DNA of 41,536 bases from DATJHM01 sp035493895. Lineage in GTDB: Bacteria; Chloroflexota; Ktedonobacteria; Ktedonobacterales; Ktedonobacteraceae. Below the pieces are notes generated by a model. The model worked only from the letters and a program-made list of their open reading frames with translations. It ran no database searches and had not been told where the DNA came from. Shown here piece after piece: positions 24,532-31,896 of this stretch. Numbering within the stretch: the stretch's first letter is position 1; the number at the start of each line of letters is the position of its first letter. The translations under genes and the position numbers were made by a program. The DNA is taken from assembly GCA_035493895.1 (NCBI GenBank), contig DATJHM010000192.1, positions 1-41,536 of the forward strand, read 5' to 3'.

Positions 24532-25308
24532 ATGACAGACTACCAGTATATCCTCGTCGCGCGCGATGAAAGCGTTGGCATTGTGACCCTCAACCGTCCT
24601 AAAGAACTCAATGCTTTAAATACACAGCTGGTAAACGAGCTGGCTGATGCGCTGGAGGAGTTTGACCGCGACGACGCGATCCGCTGTATCATCATTACCG
24701 GAGCAGGTGAGCGAGCCTTTGCCGCCGGGGCAGATATCAAAGAGATGGCCGATAAGACGCCGATAGAGATGTTCACGGGCGGATTTGCGGCCTGGGAGCG
24801 AATACGTCACCTGCACACGCCGCTGATAGCAGCCGTAAATGGTTATGCCCTGGGAGGAGGCTGTGAGCTGGCATTGCACTGTGATATGATCGTGGCCGCA
24901 GAAAATGCCCGCTTCGGGCAGCCCGAAATCCTGATAGGAGTTATGCCGGGAGCAGGTGGAACCCAGCGTCTGGCGCGTGTGCTGGGGAAATACCGCACCA
25001 TGGAGATAGTCCTGACCGGGGCACAAATAAGCGCACAAGAGCTTGCCACATTGGGACTCGTCAACCGCATCGTGCCGCAAGGGGAACACCTGAGCGAAGC
25101 GCTCAAGCTCGCGAAAACCGTGGCCGCGCAGGCTCCCCTCGCAGCACGATTGGCAAAAGAGGCAGTGCTCACCGCCTTCGAAACCTCGCTAGAAGAGGGA
25201 TTAAACGCCGAACGCAAAAACTTCTTCTTACTTTTCGCCAGCGAAGACATGCGCGAAGGAATGAGAGCTTTTATTGAGAAGCGTAAGGCAGAATTTAAAG
25301 GGAAATAG
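24532..25308 (+). CDS. Enoyl-CoA hydratase/isomerase (crotonase family)
   Basis: The 258-residue product is a standard single-domain crotonase. It starts YQYILVARDESVGIVTLNRPKELNALN. The oxyanion-hole segments are GAGERAFAAGADIKEM and GYALGGGCELALHCD, and both catalytic glutamates are present (GGGCELAL and RFGQPEILIGVMPGAGGTQRLAR). It should hydrate trans-2-enoyl-CoA in fatty-acid or amino-acid degradation. The ATG at 24532 gives the usual M..Y..I start with GGAGAAAG upstream; a GTG at 24502 is in frame but adds ten atypical residues. Its stop lies two bases from the stop of the convergent Nudix gene. Confidence 0.95.
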   Translation: MTDYQYILVARDESVGIVTLNRPKELNALNTQLVNELADALEEFDRDDAIRCIIITGAGERAFAAGADIKEMADKTPIEMFTGGFAAWERIRHLHTPLIAAVNGYALGGGCELALHCDMIVAAENARFGQPEILIGVMPGAGGTQRLARVLGKYRTMEIVLTGAQISAQELATLGLVNRIVPQGEHLSEALKLAKTVAAQAPLAARLAKEAVLTAFETSLEEGLNAERKNFFLLFASEDMREGMRAFIEKRKAEFKGK

Positions 25309-25310
25309 GG

Positions 25311-25757
25311 TCAGTTGGTTCCATTCAGCGCGGAGAGATATGCTTCGCGCAATTTGGGAACGGTAGTAAATTCGGACAATTGCGCGGGCTCAATCCAACG
25401 CATCTCAGTTGCCTCCCAGTCCGTCTTGACCAGTTCAGGGGCAGAGACCTCAAAGAGAAAAGGGTGCACGTAGAAATGCCGTCCAATCGCGGCATCACGG
25501 TGCTCGACCACTGCCCCTCGCTTCAGCAAATGCACCAGATCACGTCCCAGACCGGTCTCTTCCAGAATTTCAGTATAGGCCTGCTCTTCGGGTGTTACAT
25601 TCGGCTCCACAAATCCGCTGATTCCCGCCCAATGCGCCTGATAGCTCCCCACGCGTGCGCTCCGTCGCACAAGCAAAATGTGGGGAGAAGAAAGATCTGT
25701 ACGCAACAAAAAACAGGTCACCACATGAGTAGGTCGTAGTGATTGAGAAGAGCTCAT
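25311..25757 (-). CDS. Nudix-hydrolase-like protein with altered Nudix box
   Basis: The 148-residue product has the Nudix fold order: THVVTCFLLRTD, ILLVRRSARVGSYQAHWAGISGFVE, the Nudix helix and a C-terminal MRWIEPAQL strand-helix. Against G-x5-E-x7-R-E-U-x-E-E-x-G-U, the box reads G-FVEPN-V-...-T-E-I-L-E-E-T-G-L: the first Glu is Val and the Arg is Thr, while the metal-binding EILEETG core is intact. It may still hydrolyse a nucleotide or NDP-sugar, perhaps with altered geometry. The ATG at 25757 follows AAGGAG. Its stop is two bases from the convergent enoyl-CoA hydratase stop, leaving no room for a terminator between them. Confidence 0.85.
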   Translation of the reverse strand: MSSSQSLRPTHVVTCFLLRTDLSSPHILLVRRSARVGSYQAHWAGISGFVEPNVTPEEQAYTEILEETGLGRDLVHLLKRGAVVEHRDAAIGRHFYVHPFLFEVSAPELVKTDWEATEMRWIEPAQLSEFTTVPKLREAYLSALNGTN

Positions 25758-25915
25758 TGTGTAACTCCTTGAAACTCAATTCTGATATCCTGGGTAATGG
25801 AATGATGACAGTAGAAGGACTGATACGTTATACTCCCTAGTAGACATTTTTAAGAATGTCGTCACCAAAAGATATAATCATATATTAGCATACTCTATCA
25901 GGAGCATCTTCCCAC

Positions 25916-27202
25916 ATGCAAACTCGAGAACCAGTCAAAGTAATGGCCGGAACACTTCCAGACACCCCCATACCAGTAGACCTGGAGGGTGAGCAGAGCT
26001 GGAAAACATTGCTCCTCCCCTGGTGGAGAGCAACCCGAGCCATACTGCCGATATTTCTGATAACGCGACTGATCTTCCTCCTTCTCACCTACTTCGCAGG
26101 GGTACTTTTCTTCGTACCAAACTACTTTGGAGGAAGCCGCACATTTCATGAAATACTCTATACCTGGTACCAATGGGATGCAATCCGCTACATCGCGATC
26201 GCAAGTAACGGCTATCTCTCCACTGATTATTCAGCATTCTTCCCACTTTTCCCGGCCGTCACGCGCGCATTGCACACCGTATCGCACATGGATATTCTCC
26301 TCTCCGGCATGCTCATCTCGAACATCGCGTTCCTCGGAACATCGATCATCTTCTATCGTCTGGTAGAGAGCGAGTTTGACAGCGAAACAGCGAGTCGAGC
26401 GGTCTTATACCTTTCCATTTTCCCAACAGCGATCTTCTTCTTTGCAGCGTATAACGAATCGCTGTTCATGTTCTTTCTGCTCTTCAGCATTTATGCGATG
26501 CGACGTGGTCGCTGGTGGTTTGCGGGCCTCTTCGGAGGGCTGGCAATGATGACACGTTCGATCAGCATATTTCTGATGTTGATATTCGTCTACGAGTTTG
26601 CCCTGCAAAAGCTGCCACAGTTATACCAGAGTTGGCGAGAAAAAGCGCTTCCCCGGCTGCTCTACGAGGCAAATGGTCTGATAGCGATCATATTTATCCC
26701 CCTGGGTCTGGTGATTTACGCACTTGGACTAAAAATACGCTTCAACGATTACCTGGCATTCACGCACGCGCAGGTGCACTGGCGAGCAGGATTAAACTTT
26801 CCCTGGGTTGCGCCCCTCGAAGTATTTAAAAGCTTACTGACGCATCAGCCATTCAACTTTTCCAGCGCGCATATCCTCCTGGATCTCGGAGCGTTTCTTT
26901 TATTTCTCGTCTTACTGATCCTATGCGTTACAGGTCCCGAGCGATTCGCCAGGCATCAATGGGGATTTGTGCTCTTTGGCGTCCTGGCGTTGATCTACGC
27001 AGTATTATTTCCAGGTTTGACAGGAGCGCACCTGGACGCAATGGCATCGACGCAGCGTTTTGTGCTGGAGATCTTCGCCGGTTTTATTGTCATGGCGCGC
27101 CTTGGGCGGCGTAACTGGTTTCATCAGAGTTATCTCCTGATAGCACTGCCACTGCTTGCCTTCCTCGTAATACAGTTTATGACAAAACACTGGACAGTGT
27201 AG
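25916..27202 (+). CDS. PIG-V-like membrane mannosyltransferase
   Basis: The 428-residue product is a polytopic membrane protein with about nine to ten hydrophobic spans. The first loop holds WYQWDAIRYIAIASNGY followed by AFFPLFP, the layout of GT-C glycosyltransferases related to PIG-V; the Asp in WD is the likely catalytic acid on the outer face. FPTAIFFFAAYNESLFMFFLLFSIYAMRRGRWW is also characteristic. It should use a polyprenyl-phosphate sugar to glycosylate a lipid or protein outside the membrane. The ATG at 25916 follows AGGAG at 25900-25904; a second ATG nine codons later is possible. It is a single gene, not clustered with other wall genes. Confidence 0.82.
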   Translation: MQTREPVKVMAGTLPDTPIPVDLEGEQSWKTLLLPWWRATRAILPIFLITRLIFLLLTYFAGVLFFVPNYFGGSRTFHEILYTWYQWDAIRYIAIASNGYLSTDYSAFFPLFPAVTRALHTVSHMDILLSGMLISNIAFLGTSIIFYRLVESEFDSETASRAVLYLSIFPTAIFFFAAYNESLFMFFLLFSIYAMRRGRWWFAGLFGGLAMMTRSISIFLMLIFVYEFALQKLPQLYQSWREKALPRLLYEANGLIAIIFIPLGLVIYALGLKIRFNDYLAFTHAQVHWRAGLNFPWVAPLEVFKSLLTHQPFNFSSAHILLDLGAFLLFLVLLILCVTGPERFARHQWGFVLFGVLALIYAVLFPGLTGAHLDAMASTQRFVLEIFAGFIVMARLGRRNWFHQSYLLIALPLLAFLVIQFMTKHWTV

Positions 27203-27287
27203 CTATTTTTAAGTAGAAAAACGGAGCAAAAAGAAGAGTCACCTGCTCTATTTGCGCCTTCTCAAGGCTAGAACCCCTTTTTCATCC

Positions 27288-27316
27288 TTGACGTATTGTT
27301 AACACTTTTATATAGT
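27288..27316 (+). promoter_or_regulatory. Sigma70-type promoter for rny
   Basis: TTGACG (27288-27293) and TATAGT (27311-27316) are separated by 17 bases; each differs from consensus at one position. Transcription would start near 27323, giving an RNase Y leader of about 120 bases. Confidence 0.7.
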
Positions 27317-27444
27317 ATGCTTGGCACATAGTACATTTTTGCCCATAGGCCATTGATTGGAAACATAGAGAGTACTTATGATCTTATTTTAAGCCTTGAG
27401 AGGCCTGTTTGCCTTGACAATTAGGAAGTAGAGGCCGACATGAC

Positions 27445-29004
27445 ATGTTAAACTCACCCATTATTATTCTCCTCATAGGAATCCTGGTACTCTTAGGCGC
27501 AGGAACTGCGCTAGGGGCAGGATATCTTTATGGTAGGTCTCAGAATAAAGAAAAATTCGAAGAAAGTTTACGTATGCAGAAAGAGGCCAGTGAGCAGCGT
27601 TTGCTTGCTGTCCAGACAGAGCAAAGAGAAGCTCTACGAGAGGCCAGCGAAGAAAATGCCAGATTCCGTGGCACCATAGAGCGAGAGAATCAGGAACGTC
27701 GTACGGAAATACAGCGCCAGGAGCACCGTTTACAACAAAAAGAGGAGAACCTGGAGCGTAAGATAGACCTGCTCGAACAGCGAGAGCGGAAGTTAAGCAA
27801 CAAAGAGCGTGCCATTGAGCAGGTGCGTGAAGAGGCTGAACAGATACGGCGTGCGCAAACAAACAAGCTCGAAGAAATTGCACGCATGAACGAAGAGCAG
27901 GCCAAAGAGCATCTTTTGCAGCAAGTAGAGAGTCGTGTGCGCGCCGAGGCGGCCTTGCGCATCCGAGCCATCGAGGAGCAGGCGAGAGAAGAGGCAGATA
28001 GCCGTGCGCGCGAAATCATCACCCTGGCAATCCAGCGTTGTGCCTCGGACCAGGTCTCTGAAGCGGTAGTCTCAGTCGTACCACTTCCGAACGACGAGAT
28101 GAAAGGCCGTATCATCGGGCGTGAAGGGCGCAATATTCGGGCCCTGGAGGCAGCAACCGGCGTTGATTTAATTATTGACGACACCCCGGAGGCCGTCATT
28201 CTCTCTGGCTTTGACCCGGTGAGACGCGAAGTTGCCCGTGTGGCCTTAACCAAGCTCATTCTGGATGGGCGTATCCATCCAGCACGTATTGAGGACGTCG
28301 TAGCCAAAGCGCGACAGGAGGTCGATACGATCGTACGTGAGGCAGGCGAAAATGCCGCCATGGAGGCCAACGTACACGGCCTTCAGCCGGAACTCCTCAG
28401 AATTCTGGGGCGGCTCCATTTCCGCACCAGCTACGGACAGAACGTCCTATCACACTCTGTTGAAGTCTCTATACTCGCGGCCACCATGGCCCACGAATTG
28501 GGGGCCGATGTCAACGTCTGTAAGACCGCTGCGCTCCTGCATGATATGGGCAAGGCGATAGACCAGGAGGTTGAAGGACCGCACGCCATTATCAGTGGTG
28601 AAGTTGCGCGTCGTTTCGGCAAATCGCCAAGGATCGTCCACGCGATTGTAGCCCATCACGCCCTCGAGACTGAGCCACAAACGTTAGAGGCAGCGATCGT
28701 TCAGGCCGCAGACGCTATTTCCGCAGCCCGTCCCGGAGCGCGCCGCGAAACCATTGATCTTTATATCAAACGCCTGGAAGCGCTCGAACATATCGCCAAT
28801 TCTTTTACCGGCGTCGAAAAATCCTTCGCCATTCAAGCCGGGCGTGAAGTGCGTATCATCGTCAAACCCGAAGAGGTTGACGAATTTGCCGCATCACAAC
28901 TGGCGAGCGATATTGCAGAGAAAATACAGGAGAGCATGGATTATCCCGGGCAGATCAAAGTCTGTGTTGTGCGTGAGACACGGGCCGTTGACTATGCTCG
29001 CTAA
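27445..29004 (+). CDS. rny: Ribonuclease Y
   Basis: The 519-residue protein is a full-length RNase Y, the membrane-anchored endoribonuclease that initiates mRNA decay. It has an N-terminal span (IIILLIGILVLLGAGTALGAGYLYGR), a long charged coiled coil at about 35-200 and a KH domain with GRIIGREGRNIRALEAATGVDLIIDDTPEAVILSGFDPVRREVA. The HD domain follows with HSVEVSILAATMAHELG...ALLHDMGKAID (His366/Asp367) and IVAHHALE. The C-terminal region ends in the family-typical QIKVCVVRETRAVDYAR. The ATG at 27445 is preceded by AGGAAG and GAGG. A strong intrinsic terminator follows, so the downstream PHP gene is transcribed mostly on its own. Confidence 0.97.
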   Translation: MLNSPIIILLIGILVLLGAGTALGAGYLYGRSQNKEKFEESLRMQKEASEQRLLAVQTEQREALREASEENARFRGTIERENQERRTEIQRQEHRLQQKEENLERKIDLLEQRERKLSNKERAIEQVREEAEQIRRAQTNKLEEIARMNEEQAKEHLLQQVESRVRAEAALRIRAIEEQAREEADSRAREIITLAIQRCASDQVSEAVVSVVPLPNDEMKGRIIGREGRNIRALEAATGVDLIIDDTPEAVILSGFDPVRREVARVALTKLILDGRIHPARIEDVVAKARQEVDTIVREAGENAAMEANVHGLQPELLRILGRLHFRTSYGQNVLSHSVEVSILAATMAHELGADVNVCKTAALLHDMGKAIDQEVEGPHAIISGEVARRFGKSPRIVHAIVAHHALETEPQTLEAAIVQAADAISAARPGARRETIDLYIKRLEALEHIANSFTGVEKSFAIQAGREVRIIVKPEEVDEFAASQLASDIAEKIQESMDYPGQIKVCVVRETRAVDYAR

Positions 29005-29028
29005 CGTTATTTGCATCCATAAAATATA

Positions 29029-29066
29029 CTGGTGGTGACCTCGCCTTGAGATCACTGCCAGTTTTT
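29029..29066 (+). terminator. Rho-independent terminator of rny
   Basis: Arms 29029-29042 and 29048-29061 form a 14-bp stem (two wobbles, one mismatch) with a GCCTT loop, followed by TTTTT at 29062-29066. It lies 24 bases after the rny stop codon. Confidence 0.85.
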
Positions 29067-29128
29067 GTCATACGGCAAAAATAACGCAGCCATTTCTAGA
29101 GAACAATGAGACAAGATAGGCAAACATT

Positions 29129-30013
29129 ATGACGCATTTCGTGGATCTTCATACGCATTCGACCGCCTCCGATGGCATTTATGCGCCAGACAAGCTCCTT
29201 CAGCTTGCCAGTCAGGCGGGACTACGTGTCCTGGCGCTGACCGATCATGACACGACCGGTGGTATCTTAGAGGCTGCGCAGGCCGCAAAAGCGCTGGATA
29301 TCGACTTTATTCCGGGCATCGAAATCAACACCGATGTCAATGGCGGTGAAGTACACGTCCTCGGCTATTTCGTAGATTATACGCAGCCCGCTTTTCAGAA
29401 TATCTTGCAAATCCTGCGCAATGCTCGCGAACGACGAGGGCAACGCATGGTCGAGATTCTCAATGAAGAAGGCATCCACATCAGCTGGGAGCGAGTGAGA
29501 GAGATCGCACAGGGAGCGGTGGGACGGCCCCACGTCGCGCGAGCACTGCTGGAAGGGGGCTACGTTCAGAGTATCGCTGAAGCCTTCGACAAATACATTG
29601 GCAAAGGCTGTCCGGCCTATGTGCCACGCTATAAGCTCTCGCCGCTCCATGCCGTCCAGCTCATCGTGAGCGCCAACGGTTTGCCCGTCATCGCCCACCC
29701 CATCACCGTGCCGGGGCTCGCTGAACTGCAACACTGGCTACCTGAGCTCTGTCAGGCAGGACTGGTCGGACTGGAAACCTACTATGGTCCTTATACGCCA
29801 GAGGAGGAACAGACCTTGCAGGCCCTGGCCGATCAGTATCAATTGATCGCGACAGGCGGGACCGACTTTCATGGACCTGACATTCATCCAACCCCGCTGG
29901 GAGGCCGAGAGGTTCCTTATACAGCCGTTACGCGCCTGAAGGAGGAGGCGGCAAAACGTCAGGGAAAGACCCCCCCAGCGTTTATCCTGCCTCCACCAGA
30001 GGAAGAGAAATAG
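29129..30013 (+). CDS. PHP-domain phosphoesterase (RNase AM/YciV-like)
   Basis: The 294-residue product has all PHP motifs in order: DLHTHSTASDG, LALTDHDTTGG, IPGIEINTD, HVLGYFVD, GRPHVARALLEGGYV, IAHPIT and ATGGTDFHG. These supply the trinuclear metal site of 3',5'-nucleotide bisphosphatases and the RnaAM (YciV/TrpH) 5'-3' exonuclease group. A role in trimming RNA or degrading pAp-type nucleotides is inferred; placement just after RNase Y is consistent with RNA turnover. The ATG at 29129 has only a weak GATAGG site. The C-terminus is Pro/Glu-rich. The stop codon is one base from the stop of the convergent biotin carboxylase gene. Confidence 0.9.
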   Translation: MTHFVDLHTHSTASDGIYAPDKLLQLASQAGLRVLALTDHDTTGGILEAAQAAKALDIDFIPGIEINTDVNGGEVHVLGYFVDYTQPAFQNILQILRNARERRGQRMVEILNEEGIHISWERVREIAQGAVGRPHVARALLEGGYVQSIAEAFDKYIGKGCPAYVPRYKLSPLHAVQLIVSANGLPVIAHPITVPGLAELQHWLPELCQAGLVGLETYYGPYTPEEEQTLQALADQYQLIATGGTDFHGPDIHPTPLGGREVPYTAVTRLKEEAAKRQGKTPPAFILPPPEEEK

Positions 30014-30014
30014 C

Positions 30015-31589
30015 TCACAGGCGGCGCGCCAGCGCCTGTCGTCCGGAGGCGCGCCAGCGGCTCGGCTCCTCCTCACCGGCAGCAAGAGGTTGGCGACGCA
30101 AACGTTCAGCTTGCTGCCGCTCGTGAAAAAGTAGCGTCGCCGCGATGGCAGCAAGCTCGGCTGGAGCGGGGGGGAGCGCGGTATCCTGCTCAGCCACCTG
30201 TGTTTCTGGAAGCGATTTAGCAGGTGGCCACTCCTCCGCAATAAAGTCCGTCGACATCTCTCCGGCCACAAAGCGCGGATGCTCCACCAGCCAGCGTGCA
30301 AAAGGCAACGTCGTACGCACACCGACCACCTGATATTCAGCCAGCGCACGGCGTAAGCGTCCGAGAGCGTGAGAGCGATCACTTCCCCACACAATCAACT
30401 TGGCAAGCAGAGGGTCGTAATACAGAGGGACCTGCAAGCCGGGATAGAGCGAGCTATCGACACGTACACCCGGGCCTGATGGCTCCTGGAGAGCCTGGAC
30501 GATCCCGGTAGCCGGAAGAAAATGATTTTCCGGGTCCTCAGCCGAAATGCGGCACTCAATCGCCGAACCACGTAAAGCCACCTGCTCCTGCGTAAACGAC
30601 AGAGGAAGGCCAGCTGCGACCCGAAACTGCTCCTGTACCAGATCGATGCCAGTGCACCACTCCGTCACCGGATGCTCGACCTGAATGCGCGCATTCACCT
30701 CAAGAAAATAAAAATTATTGTCCGGTCCTAACAAAAACTCGGCAGTGCCCGCATTAACATACCCGATTGAACGTATCAGATTCAGCGTCGACTGCGTCAA
30801 ACGTTCGCGCAGGGCAGCATCAACGGCGGGCGAGGGCGACTCCTCAAACAACTTCTGATGGCGACGTTGGATACTACACTCGCGCTCGCCCAAATGCACA
30901 ACATGTCCATGCGTATCCGCAATAAACTGAACCTCGATATGACGAGCCGGAGTAATCGCCTTCTCTATATAGACGCGTCCATCGCCGAAGGAGCTCTGCG
31001 CTTCGCTGCGAGCCGTACGTAGAGCCGGGAGAAGTTCTGAGGAAGTACGCACAAAGCGAATACCCTTGCCACCTCCACCGGCAGCCGCTTTCAGCATCAG
31101 AGGATACCCCAGGCGTTCGGCCAGTTCAGCGGCTTGAGCCTCATCTGCAATATCGCTCATCGCGCCCGGCACAATAGGAACGCCCGCACTCTGAGCCGTG
31201 CGGCGGGCAGCCGTTTTCTCGCCCATCGCGAGTTGCGCCTCAACGGGTGGTCCCACAAAGATCAGGCCAGCCTTCTGACAGGCCTCCACAAAACGCGCAT
31301 TCTCGGACAAAAATCCATACCCCGGATGCACAGCCTGAGCGCCCGAACGGCGCGCCACCTCTAACAGAGCGGGAATATGCAGATAGCTTTGCGACGCTTG
31401 AGCGGGACCAAGATAATAGGCCTCATCAGCCAGCCGCACATGTAGTGCCTGCCGATCTGCATCACTGTACACAGCGACACTGCTCAGACCAAGCTCGCGA
31501 CAGGCGCGAATAATACGTAGCGAAATTTCACCGCGATTGGCAACCAACACCTTTTGGAAGGGCCAACGTGTGACAGGATAGCTCTCCAT
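30015..31589 (-). CDS. accC: Biotin carboxylase subunit of acyl-CoA carboxylase
   Basis: The 524-residue protein carries the complete biotin carboxylase: FQKVLVANRGEISLRIIRACRELGL at the start, HPGYGFLSENA, the ATP-grasp loop KAAAGGGGKGIR, HVVHLGERECSIQRRHQKLFEESPSP, and FLEVNARIQVEHPVTEWCTGIDLV with the catalytic acid and Arg. It carboxylates biotin with bicarbonate and ATP in malonyl-CoA or propionyl-CoA carboxylation. A C-terminal extension of about 70 residues (Ala/Glu/Arg-rich) follows the core, but no biotinyl AMKM motif is seen, so a separate biotin carrier is needed; none is in the window. The ATG at 31589 follows AAAGGAG seven bases away. It could serve a propionyl-type rather than the fatty-acid carboxylase. 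Confidence 0.93.
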   Translation of the reverse strand: MESYPVTRWPFQKVLVANRGEISLRIIRACRELGLSSVAVYSDADRQALHVRLADEAYYLGPAQASQSYLHIPALLEVARRSGAQAVHPGYGFLSENARFVEACQKAGLIFVGPPVEAQLAMGEKTAARRTAQSAGVPIVPGAMSDIADEAQAAELAERLGYPLMLKAAAGGGGKGIRFVRTSSELLPALRTARSEAQSSFGDGRVYIEKAITPARHIEVQFIADTHGHVVHLGERECSIQRRHQKLFEESPSPAVDAALRERLTQSTLNLIRSIGYVNAGTAEFLLGPDNNFYFLEVNARIQVEHPVTEWCTGIDLVQEQFRVAAGLPLSFTQEQVALRGSAIECRISAEDPENHFLPATGIVQALQEPSGPGVRVDSSLYPGLQVPLYYDPLLAKLIVWGSDRSHALGRLRRALAEYQVVGVRTTLPFARWLVEHPRFVAGEMSTDFIAEEWPPAKSLPETQVAEQDTALPPAPAELAAIAATLLFHERQQAERLRRQPLAAGEEEPSRWRASGRQALARRL

Positions 31590-31896
31590 AAAAAGACTCC
31601 TTTGGCCTTATCTGACTATCTGGCAAACAGTATAACACGCTTCACAGCAGCATTCAGATGAGAAAACAGAGACAAAAAAGTGTAGCGTGATTCGCCGCAA
31701 TAATCGCCAATAACCATAAATACTAGGAAAATAAGGCCATCCATCCCCGGCATATATTCCCTTTCGCCCAAAAGTAGAGTACACTCAAGTACGATCGTGC
31801 AATGTATCGAATATTACTAACACAGACAGCATATTTGCCTGGACATTGTGCACGTTGAGATCATTGACCCTCTTTACAGGAGGGACGGAGACAATT

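Noticed and set aside
27414..27419. TTGACA as the −35 box of rny
   Set aside because: It lies 26 bases before the start codon and has no −10 box downstream; the pair at 27288-27316 is far better.
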